Source of the DNA: Neurospora crassa OR74A
Taxonomy: Eukaryota > Ascomycota > Sordariomycetes > Sordariales > Sordariaceae
Direction of reading: 5' to 3'
Assembly: GCF_000182925.2 (NCBI RefSeq)
Contig: NC_026501.1
Coordinates: 3,885,917-3,949,916 of the forward strand
Length of the DNA: 64,000 nucleotides
A model generated the notes under the pieces. That model was not told the origin of the DNA and did no database searches. It saw only the letters and a list, made by a program, of their open reading frames with translations. This document shows, piece after piece, positions 1 to 10,299 of the stretch (positions within the stretch are counted from its first letter, which is position 1; each line of letters opens with the position of its first letter). The position numbers were made by a program, and so were the translations under genes.

Positions 1-845
1 ATATTCTTAAGCTTTAATATCAATAGAGATCGAAATAAAAAGATAGTATTTATCTTACAAGCTCGCTATACTAGAACCTTATTGAAGAAGTTTAATTATA
101 AGGATCTTTATAGTATTAATATACCTTAATTAAATAATATAAAAATAAGAGATTATAAAACTAGTAATAAATTATTGGAATAATAGAAATTATATATTAA
201 GAAGACCGGCAGCCTCAATTACTTATCGATAAACACCCGACCAAACATCACTTTCACAATCAACAAACTCTACGAAGCCAATGCTAAACCAACTATAGGA
301 TTAATATTAATATTAAAATATTTATTTCGATATTTAACAAAATATATTAATATAGGAATAACCCTAAGAGGTAAAATATTACTATTAAATATAAACTTAA
401 AAATATTTAGCAATACTTTATTTACTAATAATCTAATAACCCGTTATAGTACTAGAGGATATATTATTTTTATTATAGGAGGACCAATATATTAGAAATT
501 GAAAAAACAAACTTTCATCACCACTAGCACAATTAAAGTAGAATTTACTAATCTTATCCCAATAACAAAGTCACTACAATAAATCTCTTAAATAATAGAA
601 GAACTTAATTATAGACAACCACCTTTAAAAGTATTATATACGGACAATAAGAATATTAAAGACCGGGTATTAAATTAAAAAGTTCTGGGTCGCAACCGCT
701 ATATAAATATTCGCTTCAAGTAGATTATTAAATAGGTTAAAGCAAAAAAATTTAAAATTATTTATATTAAGGGAGAAGATATAATTATAGACGGATTAAC
801 GAAACTTCTAAAAGCGGACAAATATACCTCCTTTGTTAAATAATT
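1..845 (+). pseudogene. Copia (Ty1) pol, 3' part: end of RT and RNase H
   Basis: Conceptual translation, reading through stops, gives the end of a Copia reverse transcriptase followed by its RNase H: a Q-A-R-Y-T-R-T-L-L-K-K-F-like block near 60, the TRYSTRGY-type block near 440-465, a W/stop-K-x-K-K-Q-T-F block near 490-515, and the closing KYIDIRYK- and DGLTK-type blocks near 690-805. In a live element this domain removes the RNA strand during cDNA synthesis in the virus-like particle. Stops are TAA/TAG at positions where relatives carry Gln or Trp, as expected of RIP. The 5' part lies outside the window. A purine tract at about 945-957 could be its polypurine tract. Family assignment is firm; the exact end is not. 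Confidence 0.75.
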
Positions 846-1642
846 TAAATTTGAATAAAGATTAATATTGTAGGTTTAAACGAACTTCGGGTAAAAGAAG
901 GATTAGAAGTAAAAGAAGGAGTTAAATTGAATAATTTTTAAATAAAAAAAAAGGAGTTCAACTCGATTTATTCTACGCACCCTAATTAAATACCTTATAG
1001 TATACCCTTTTATAAAGCAACTATTAACAGTACCGAAAGATAGTACGTCTTACGGCAATCTTATATCTCCTATTCCCCAAATTGGCTATATACGCAATTA
1101 ATACCAAAATTTAAAGATAAGAGGAATCTAAAAATCTTTAAGGTTAGTAGTACAATAACTAAGCGTTTAAAGAAAAAATAAATTACAAACAGGGAATTGA
1201 ACGCGCGAATTCTCGAACTTATACCAATAGTGGCTACGGGCGTCCCACGCAAACCGCTATACTATAGGCGTCCCTATAGCACCCCGGAGGGGGCTAATAA
1301 TAGTAAGGTAATTTAAAGTAGACTATATAATTTAATTAGAACATTCTAAACCGTTTTGGGAGGTACAAATAGATTATTAAAGGTAATAATAGCTCTCACG
1401 GTAGAAGGGTCAGATTAGCAATATTTTGGCTAATATTCTACCCCTAAGCAAGAATCTAAATACTAAGCGGCTTCCCGTCTTAGCACGGGCGCTAAAAATT
1501 TTAGACGAATCTAATTAGCTATACTAACCGACAGAAAGAAGGGGCCTACTTTAGATTAGAAAAGGGCAATTAGCAAAGATTATACCTTGATTAATAAGAG
1601 TAAGAGGAAGGATAAATCTACAGAGCCGTTTCGGGCTACAGG
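846..1642. other. Non-coding stretch between Copia and gypsy remains
   Basis: No reading frame here matches a family I recognise. The stretch probably holds the untranslated 3' end and LTR of the Copia fragment plus older debris. It contains the tRNA-like signature listed separately and a G-rich block at 1284-1292. The minus-strand open frame at 1070-1252 is short, hydrophobic and not conserved elsewhere in the window. Confidence 0.4.
1185..1270 (-). other. tRNA-like A-box/B-box remnant (possible SINE head or decayed tRNA)
   Basis: On the minus strand, TATAGTATAGCGGTTTGCG (from about 1266) resembles the D-arm/A box of an Asp-type tRNA, and GCGTTCAATTCCC (about 1204-1192) resembles the T-loop/B box GGTTCAATTCC. 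Their spacing is compatible with an RNA polymerase III internal promoter. The T-stem does not pair well and no clean acceptor stem is visible, so this is not an intact tRNA gene. It could be a decayed tRNA, a SINE head or chance. Confidence 0.25.
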
Positions 1643-1905
1643 GGGGTATTATAGTATAGTATGGAGCGCCCAGACTGCTATTCACTAGCATTAGGCCTAC
1701 CCGAATTGTTCGGTTACATGTAGGGCCTATTAGGGCGCTACTACTATATATTTTAGCCCTCCATAGTTCTTTTCCTTTCTCGTTCTTAGCTTAGCACAAT
1801 CAACACACTTCTTGTGCCCACGAGTCTAAGATATTACCTCTTAAATTTACAATCTCCCCTAATAATAACCTACTACTACCTAACTAACGACTGAAAGATT
1901 TATAT
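1643..1905 (+). repeat. Possible LTR remnant upstream of gypsy G1
   Basis: A G-rich tract (1636-1642) is followed by TATTATAG, the same layout as the start of the G1 3' LTR at 5671 (G-run then TATTATAG). The segment is less AT-rich than the pol that follows. However, it does not align convincingly with 5671-5912 beyond the first bases, so calling it the G1 5' LTR is not justified. It may be the LTR of another element. Confidence 0.25.
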
Positions 1906-4900
1906 ATATTAAAGTACTGTACTCGAAGCGCCGAGATTTCGGAGATTACGTAAATAGAATAGGAATTCTTCAACGGAATTAAATATAAATACGTATTAAA
2001 AATTGAAATTACTTAAATAAAGTAAGTAATACGAAAAGCGAAGGCTACGGACTAATTAACTATATACCTGCTAAGGGATATTTAAGGCCTATACTGGTTA
2101 AAGAAAATATTCGGCTAAGTAAAAGAGAGACTTAAAGATATAGCTATAGTAAATATAGTAATATTTAAATACTATTTATAGTAGGGAGCTAGGGTAGAAT
2201 TTACGAATCTATATAAAATTAATAGATTAATAAATAGTATAAGGAATTATATATTACCCCTAAACGATGAGGAATATCGAGTACTAGTTTTAAAAAAATT
2301 ACTAATTTAATATTACAACTATATCAATATCTTTAATAAATTCGAATTGGATATTCTACTAGAAAACCAAAAGAAGGTTAATTACCAAATTATTTTAGAG
2401 GAAGGAAAGTTGCTAAGTAATTTAAATTATAATTCGTTATATAAAATAATATTAAAGGAGTTAGAAGAGTATTAAAAATATATTATTGAAAATCTATAAA
2501 AAGGATTTATTAAAGCTGATTCTATACTGTAGGCTACGCTAATTCTATTTATCTTTAAAATTAATAGTAATTTACGCTGTTATGTCAATTATTAGAAATT
2601 CAATATATTATTAAAGAAGGATCGATACCCTTTACCTCTAATTAATAAAACCCTAGCTTACATCGGATAAATTAAAATCTTCTTAAAAATCGATATTTGA
2701 TAAACCTTCCACCGTATTACGATACATCTAGACTATAAAAATTTAATACTATTCCGTACTAAATATAAATTATACAAATATAAAATATTATTATTCGGAC
2801 TTATAAACAGTCCCTTATTGTTTTAATAATTTATTAATAACATCCTAGTAAATTATTTAAATATATTCTATAGTACTTATATTAATAATATTCTAATTTA
2901 TTCTAAAAATATCGAGGATTATAACGACTACGTATAAAAGGTATTAACTAAACTAAGAGAGGCTAGTCTATAAACTAATATTAAGAAATACGAATTTAGA
3001 GTAACGAAGACCAAATTTCTAAGCTTTATTATTAGTACTAATAGGATTTCAATCAATCTTAAAAAAATAATTACTATTAAGGATTAGAAATAACCTACTA
3101 CGGTTAAAGGCGTCTAAGCCTTTTTAGGATTTTATAACTTCTATTGGAAGTTTGTAAAGGACTTTAATTAGATTACTCAACTATTAGCCAATCTTACTAA
3201 AAAAGACCTACCCTTCTAATAATCGAATTGTTATTAAGAAGTATTTAATAAATTAAAGGAAGTATTATTATCCGCCCTAATCCTAATACATTTTAACTAT
3301 AGCTAAGATATTAAAGTAGAAACGGATATATTCAATGGAGTATATACTAGAATAATAAATTAAAAATAGGACAACGGAAAATAATACCCGGTAGCTTTTT
3401 ACTTTAAAATTATAGTAGTAGTAGAATTAAACTACCCAATTTATAATAAGGAGCTACTAACTGTCATCCGAACGCTAGAATAATAGCGACCTAAATTAAA
3501 GGGGGTTACCCTATTTATAATTATTATTAATTATTAAGCGTTAAAATTCTTTAATAGTAAGCGACTTCTAAATAGAAAATAAGTATAATAATTAAAATTA
3601 TTATTAAAATACTAATTTCAAATGATTTATCGGCTAGGAGAGGAAAATATAGCTATTAACGCTCTATCTTAAAAATTAGAAAATTTAAAGACTATTAAGG
3701 CTAAAAAGGAGGATTAGTTTATATTGTACCTATTAAAGCCAAATGATAGAGGGTATTTAATATTCGCCGGTAATAAAGAAGAAACGTTAATTATAAAACT
3801 ATACGCAATACTATCTATAGGCTTAGCTAAAATTAATAAGATAACTATATTAATTCCGGTATTGGTATACGAATTACTAATAACCCTATTAGAAACGGCC
3901 TTAATTAATAAGATATTACACTTAAATCGGACCTCCGCCTCTTTAAATCTATATCGGGCGAAGGCAGGGTATAAAAACACCTCTTTCTTAGTTACTAATG
4001 GGTTACTATATTATAAAAGGAAATTAATAGTACTAAAGGATAAAGACGCCCGGATTTACTTTATCCGAGATATATATTTACAAATGCCCATTACCTACCT
4101 AGGGAAGGTAAAGATTAGGAAATTAGTCTAGAAGTAATACTAGTAGCCGGCTATAACCTCTAATATAGATTAGTACATAGCGAACTACTAGGATTGTAAG
4201 GCCTCGAAACATCCTTATAATAAAACGCCCGGTAAGATATATTCAATTCTAATTAAAAACGGTCGCCCGTAGAGGAGTATAATAATAGATTTTAGATCGA
4301 TATTAATAAATAAAAAGGGTTATAATAATATCTTAATAATAATCGACCATTTCTTGAAAATATCTTAGTACATCCTATATATAAATATAGTAATAGTGTA
4401 ATAAACGGCCGAACTATACTACTAGGGTCCTTATTATATATTTAAGTACCCCAATAAGATTATTAATAACTACAGCCTTTAATTTATATTAAATTTTATA
4501 TAGGAATTAGCCAAAATTTTAGGAATTATATAGAAATTAAATAGCCTAGGGTACTTATAGATAGTTAGTTAAATGGAAGTTATAAATTAATACTTCGATT
4601 AATAACTACAACCTTTCGTTAACTATAATTAGGACGATTAATTAGTAGCTCTACTTACCCTCGACTCGGCCCAAGTAATTTTACCTTATAAGAGTCTAAA
4701 TAGTCTATCCCCCTATAAGGTAGTAATAGGCTACCTAATATTAATATTATTTAATTAGTAGAGCAAAACCCAATTAATTAATTTACTAGCGAAGGAAAGA
4801 ATTAATTATACTAATATTTAAAAAATAATTAAAGCTTTATAAACTTATTATAAAGTAACCCTTAAGGCCATTAATAAAATATAAGAAAGATAAACGGCCT

Positions 4901-5410
4901 AAGCCAACCGCTATAAATAAAACCCTAATTTCGGGGTAGAGAATAAAGTCTTTATTATTAAAAAGAACTAGTCTATAAATTGCCCAAGCAATAAATTGGA
5001 CTTTCCTTAAACTAAAATTCCCTACCGGATTAGAGTAATAAAGGGTTACTCGTATAAATTAGACTTATTATTCTTATAGAAAGGTTATAAAGTATTCTAC
5101 ATAAATCGGCTCTATAAAGATACTAATAACCCTTTACTAGGCTAGGCGAAAGCAAACCCTAATAGTAAAATTATTAAGGGCGATAAAGCAGAATAGGAAG
5201 TATCCTAAGTACTATTATCGAAAACTATAGACGGGAAGCTCTAGTACTAAGTAGAATAGCGTAGCTAGGACCCTAACTTAGAGTAGTACTTAGCGGAAGG
5301 GTTTAAGAATACGGTAGAAGTATTAAAGTAATATTATAAAGAGTATTTAAATAAGTTAGGACCCCCTAAGAGGCTATATTAATAGTTGAATAGTGATTAT
5401 AATAGTTACG
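1906..5410 (+). pseudogene. Ty3/gypsy element G1, pol (RT, RNase H, integrase, chromodomain)
   Basis: Read through stops, this is a chromovirus-type pol. Visible blocks: the pre-RT LEEGK and KGFI region (about 2395-2515), the RT catalytic block Y-I-N-N-I-L-I-Y-S near 2878-2904 (family consensus YxDD, both Asp now Asn), the RNase H region (about 3270-3680), a connection region that is still open (3724-4131), an integrase core around 4230-4750, and a C-terminal chromodomain (about 5190-5400) ending with a G-P-P-K-R-L block. Gag is not recognisable upstream, so the element seems 5'-truncated or too decayed. Stops are almost all TAA/TAG. The open frame 3724-4131 is part of this pol, not a separate gene. 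Confidence 0.85.
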
Positions 5411-5670
5411 AGGAGGATAATATACTAATGACAATAAGAAGGACAATAAAAAAGAGATAATTATAAGTAGAAAAACTACGACTTTTACTAATAAACTAGC
5501 GACAATCGTAGAATTAATTAAATAATATAGCGGAACTATAGTCTATACCCCGAGGGAAAACGTACTTGGGAAGCGAAGCGTCGTAGGTTCAAAACAGGCT
5601 TGCGTCAAAATTTTTTTTTTTTTTTTTTTCTCGGCTCTAGGGCTGAGCCTTCTATCGGAGGGGGGGGTAA
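5411..5670 (+). other. G1 3' untranslated region with poly-T and polypurine tract
   Basis: Between the chromodomain and the LTR there is a purine-rich stretch, a 19-nt T run (5611-5629) and a polypurine tract GGAGGGGGGG ending about 5667. The tract directly precedes TATTATAG, the likely LTR start, as expected of a plus-strand primer site. Confidence 0.55.
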
Positions 5671-5912
5671 TATTATAGCTCAGTCCCATAACTACCTAGA
5701 AGTCCCATAACTGCCTAGAATTTATATGGCTGCGCGCCTTCACGACGCGCTCCACTACACCTTAATAGACCTTGGTATGCGTACACTACAAAACCCCGCG
5801 CAACCAGCCCACCTTTGTACTTTTACTCTTTCTCTCTTTAGCTTTAAGATTGTATTGAATTGCACCACAACCTCCTTGAGCTGGCTTACTCTCGTGATTG
5901 TGTGCGCCCTCA
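5671..5912 (+). repeat. 3' LTR of gypsy G1
   Basis: It starts right after the polypurine tract and ends where LINE 3' sequence (copy F) begins. It is clearly richer in GC than the pol it closes, with many intact CA and TG dinucleotides, so it was largely spared from RIP. The open frame 5726-5968 is an accident of this GC-richer sequence and runs out into the LINE. No matching 5' LTR was found in the window, and no TSD can be shown. Confidence 0.5.
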
Positions 5913-6994
5913 CAACTATTATTAAAAAGAGAAGGAATACGACTATAATAAGTATCTCTTGTAATTAGTTTATAATAACCTTTTTACTGGAAATCGGCGA
6001 TATTATAACTAATAGTACGGGGAAGATGCTTATAGTTAGTAGGCAGTTCGTCCCGTTCTAAACGTATATATATACAATAAATAGAATTATTAGTAGTACG
6101 AATCAAAGTATTTAAATTACGCTTAAACCTATTCTAATTATTTAATATTATAGTAATAACTATTATTTAAATAATATTATAGGTATTATAAAGGCCTATA
6201 GGAATATTTAATATATATATCTTATAAGTATAAAAGTAAGTAGTATTCTAAGTACCGCTAATTAAAATAGAAATTAAATAATAATAAAAAAAAAGAAATA
6301 TAAAAAATAAGAGATTTATTAATTGCCAAAATAAAATAAACTTTCTTAGTAATAACCTTATAGAAATTGTTAGGGGAATTAAATTTATTACTACGTAGGA
6401 CGGAAGCGAAATTTAAAGTATAGTAAAGGTAAGGAATTTTACGAACAATATTAATTAAATTAGTATAAGGGTTGAAGAGGACGAAGAAGGAAGCTATACT
6501 AGTTTAGGGGAGGATAATTACTAAAGAAGTTATAAAGGGTATAAATAAAGAATATAAGTTTTAAAAGTACAACTATAGGGGATGTAAGACTTAGGAATAT
6601 ACTAAGGGAGGGACTTTCTATATTAGAAATTAAATTAATTGGGCTAGGGTAATAATAGGCGGAGGAAGCTATTTTATTAGATATTATAATAAGGAAGAAG
6701 GAGAAGGAGGATTAGGAAGGGGCGCTACGTAGGGGATAATATAAATAAAGGAAGAGGGTTTTTATACTATTATAAATAGAGGTAGATTTATAGGGTAATA
6801 AAGTAAAAAATAAGGAGGGGGTATTTATAAATAGGATAAGGAGGCGGAGAAGTAGGGTAATAAACGGAGAAATAGGATAGGGAAGCGGGGAGAAAGCGGA
6901 GGAAGGAGCGGTAGGGAATAAAATAGAAAGGTAGTAAAGGAAGTAGTACGCCTAATTTGATTCTATTCCTATTATCCTTATTGTTCTAATATTA
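5913..6994 (+). mobile_element. LINE copy F, 3' region, part 1
   Basis: It matches copy A from about 18042 onward, that is, the LINE 3' region with the antisense gene. The copy is cut by gypsy G2 at 6995 and resumes at 23145-23216, is cut again by Y1, and ends at 24170-24335. The last five bases (6990-6994, TATTA) are the G2 target site. Confidence 0.8.
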
Positions 6995-7334
6995 TGTTAG
7001 GAATGTAGACGGAAGGTAGGCTGAGGTGACTACGGTTGTGGCTATACGTAGGGGACGGTAAGTTAGGGGTTAATCCAAAGATGTATTGATAGTTACCGAT
7101 TATAATGAATTACGTTCCGTTGAGCTTCTTTTATACCTATGTAAACTCTGTATATTTGCTAACGAGTATTATGGAGCCTCGTACTAGTTTAGCGCTTCGG
7201 CGTAGTATTGGATTATTTTTCTTGCGAATTTAACCCGATATAGGCGTTATTATTAGTAATCCTACGTATTGGTTAATGAAGGGGAGTAGTAGTTGCTAAG
7301 GTGCTTTTATATACGAGCTTTTAGCTTCCTAATA
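6995..7334 (-). repeat. G2 3' LTR
   Basis: It is 340 bp and matches 22805-23144 along its whole length, with many C/T and G/A differences in both directions, as when both copies were hit by RIP. On the plus strand it begins TGTTAGGAATG and ends CTAATA (ancestral CA). Confidence 0.85.
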
Positions 7335-7352
7335 CGACCCTCCCCTTTATAG
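7335..7352 (-). promoter_or_regulatory. G2 polypurine tract
   Basis: On the minus strand, AAAGGGGAGGG lies four bases from the 3' LTR, the usual place for the plus-strand primer. This supports the minus orientation of G2. Confidence 0.55.
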
Positions 7353-7561
7353 GTTCCGTCCTTGGAACCTTTGCGATTCGTAGTAGATTCCGGTTAAGTA
7401 GCGGAGGGTATAGGTATTATACTATTATAGCATTATTGAGTTATATTATTAGCGAAGGTGCGATGTTTTTGCCCTTTAGTTTAAGCGAGTTGTTGCTTGT
7501 AATAACCGTCGATATTATATTCCGGATATTATAATTGCTTCGTTATTAGCGAGCCGCTTAC

Positions 7562-7855
7562 TAGAATATTAGTATTATAATATTTATTTTTATAAATTCT
7601 AAATGTAGATATGAAGCCGCCCGTTAGAATATCGGTATTGTAATATTTATTCTTATAAGTTCTAAATACGGATATGAAGCTGTTTGTTAGAATATTGGTA
7701 TTATAATATCTATTCTTATAAATTTTAGTATAGATACGAAACTGGTATTAGATTCGAAGCGTTAGCATTCTATCCGCTAGAATATTGGTATTATAATATT
7801 TATTCTTATAAATTCTAATACGGATATAAAATTGGTATTAAATTTAAAAAGTTGG
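7562..7855. repeat. 63-bp tandem repeat, four units
   Basis: Units beginning TAGAATAT(T/C)(G/A)GTATT start at 7562, 7625, 7688 and 7778. The first three are 63 bp apart; the third carries about 27 extra bases. It lies in the 3' part of G2 and no coding role is evident. Confidence 0.8.
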
Positions 7856-9112
7856 TTGGGTTCCCGATTATTATTAAGATTATTATTTTGTAGGCGTATA
7901 AGGTAGTAAGTATTGTTTTACTTAATAAGGAGTGCTACGTTGAATTTAAGAGCGTTAATAAGTACCTTAGGATATTAATATAATTACGCCCTATAGTTCC
8001 TTTTATTAGATATTTTCTATTATTTACGTTTGTAGTACGGTTTAATATTCTTGTAGGGTATCCTCCGTTATTTACACTTACTGCGTAATACCTATATAAT
8101 TAAATCTTAAGGTTCCTCTTGTAGGTTATTTTCTATTATTCGCACTTACTACGACTTGTTGCGAATTTTAAATACGATCCCCCTCCCTATAGGTTCCGTC
8201 TTTAGGACCTTTATTTCCTTCCTTCGCCTCCTATAATTTAGTATACTACTTCCTCTATAAACTTTCCTTATTTATATTGTTCCTTCTTAATTACTTTCCT
8301 ATTACCTTCGCTTTGTATTTTATATTGTTCTTTTTGTTCTAATAGTACAATTCTTAATTGCTACCCCCGTTCTCCTTATTATAACTCAAATTATATGCCT
8401 TTCCGTTTTCTATTTTTCTTTCCTATTTTTTTACAGCTATTACTATTATTTATTTATCCTATCCTTCTCTTTTTAATTATTACTTTTGTTTCGTCCTTTC
8501 ATTTACCCTCTCCTATCATTTATATAATTACTTAATACTCTTCTTACCCTATATTAATTTATATTCGCCCACTTAGAATTATATTTATTTACTTCAATTT
8601 ATATTTATATAAGGACTTCTTCCTTCATTTATATAACGTCCCTTCCGCTTACCCTCTTCGCTTCTCCCTTCTTCTTCTTCCTATCCTTACTTTTATAATT
8701 ATATTTATTACCCCCTCCCCTAGTTTAGCGGTTACCTTAGCTACCCCTTCGTTTAAGCTAGCCCTTACTATGGACGTACGTATCTCTATTGTGTACCTAC
8801 GTATTAATTTCTATCTCCTTTATAAGCCCAACTAATATATTCGCTTTCCCTTTTTATTTTCTTTTTTTTCGCTCTATCCTCTCCCTCCTCTTGCCCTATA
8901 CTTATTACTAACCTTTAATCGGCTACTCCTTTCCTATTTTTTAGTAATATTCGCCTCCTTATTTATTTAGGATATAGTATTACTTTAATTTAGGCGTTTA
9001 TTAACGTTCTAACTTTAAATCTACACAAAGTATTTTGTTTAATTAGTATGTATATTTGTTAGATTAAAGGTACGCTATCTTCCCCTTATTATCTCTCCTA
9101 TTTTTCTTTTTT

Positions 9113-9151
<39 letters not shown>

Positions 9152-9378
9152 ACGTCTTTTCCTTCCAAAGTTTAATAAGAGATCGCAGTATTCGCTATCG
9201 CTGCGCCGCTACATACTCGAAGTCCCCTGCGGTATTTGTAATTTCTAGAACGATATATAGGATATAGTAGTTAAAATTGTACGTTTTATTAATATTAGTA
9301 GCCCCCTACCTACCCCCCTCTTATAGTAGTTATATTAGTTTGTAGCGGTATTTTAGGTTATAATATAAGTGCGCCTTA
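7856..9378. other. Unassigned 3' region of G2
   Basis: Strongly biased sequence: the plus strand is pyrimidine-rich and the minus strand reads as a Lys/Glu/Arg-rich frame with TAA/TAG stops, with no recognisable domain. It contains a 33-nt T run (9115-9147). A G-C-rich snippet with intact CA/TG dinucleotides follows at about 9148-9250. It could be an additional ORF of the element or an older insertion. Confidence 0.35.
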
Positions 9379-9705
9379 TTAATAATGGTCTCCTTACAAT
9401 ATTATTTAGTATATTTTGAATTAGGAACTTCAATTATAAGGGTTATTTGAAATTTAGCTATTATAGTATTAGCGATATTAATACTAATATTAATTTGGTA
9501 GCCCCTGTTAGTAGTCTTATTATTAGTAATAGTAGCTTTCCTATAAATATTTCTACGTTGAATATTTTTACTTATATTCCCCCCTCCCCCAGTTATAATT
9601 ATAATCCTTAGTATTAGTTGGTTAATAGAAAATTAGAATCATTAAATAGAAAGTTGGATGAGTTATTAGAATTTATAAGGGCAGATTATAAATAAATAGT
9701 ATAAA
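9379..9705 (+). pseudogene. Plus-strand coding remnant inside G2, function unknown
   Basis: One plus-strand frame runs with few stops and has a varied composition. It has a Ser/Pro-rich part and then a heptad-like segment, N-R-K-L-E-S-L-N-R-K-L-D-E-L-L-E-F-I (about 9631-9684), that looks like a coiled coil. Stops are TAG/TAA. It is opposite to G2 pol. I do not recognise the family; a Gag-like structural protein of another element or an antisense accessory ORF are possibilities. In RIP-altered DNA many frames look plausible, so confidence is low. Confidence 0.3.
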
Positions 9706-9889
9706 ATAGTATTTACGAACGTTATCGATAGGTGTAGTAGCGTACGGGAATATTCCTCTTAAAGTTGTAGGTTCTAATCCTATATTGATAATAGTGGATA
9801 TTGCTAAAGATTTTTTCGTTTGGGGTAATAATAGAAAATGTAGGTTATATTTTACTTAGCGCCTTATTAATATCCTATATTAAATTAAA

Positions 9890-10270
9890 CTACCTTCCCT
9901 TCCTATTTCTCGTTTTATTTAGTATTTTTATTCTACATTTCTACCTTATATTTCTACTTTACATCTCTATTTTACTTTTCTATTCTATATTTTTATTTTA
10001 TATTCCTATTTTTATAATTTACATCTATATCTCCTATCTATATTTTGCGTTTACGTTTTGTATTTATATTTTGCGTCTACATCTTACGTTTACGTTTTGC
10101 GTTTTACGTTTGCGTTTTACGTTTCTATTTTACGTTTTATATTTTATATCTATATTTTACATTTTACGTTTGTGTTTTACGTTTTTACTTTACGTTTTGC
10201 ATCTTACGTTTATATCTTATATTTCTATTCGGCGTTTTTATATAATTACTATTCTCCTTCTTCTATTTAA
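9890..10270. repeat. Low-complexity pyrimidine tract with TTTTACGTTT-type repeats
   Basis: Short imperfect units such as TTTACGTTT(T/G)(C/T)G recur through about 10040-10245, preceded by a TTTCTA/TTTTATAT-rich part. The overlapping hydrophobic open frames here (9801-10274, 10045-10245, 10058-10270) arise from this repetition and are not genes. Confidence 0.7.
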
Positions 10271-10299
10271 TTAATTTTTATTAATTTAGTAGTCGGCTT

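Noticed and set aside
1070-1252. 60-aa minus-strand open frame near the left edge
   Set aside because: Short, hydrophobic, with no homologue in the window, and overlapping the tRNA-like remnant.
1643-1905. 5' LTR of gypsy G1
   Set aside because: Only the first bases resemble the 3' LTR at 5671-5912; kept as a low-confidence LTR-like segment.
7562-7855. CRISPR-like array
   Set aside because: Repeats are directly adjacent 63-bp units without spacers, in a eukaryotic transposon.
9801-10274. 157-aa hydrophobic open frame and two overlapping ones
   Set aside because: All three plus frames are open because of short pyrimidine repeats; composition is only Phe, Leu, Tyr, Ile and Arg, and no family fits.
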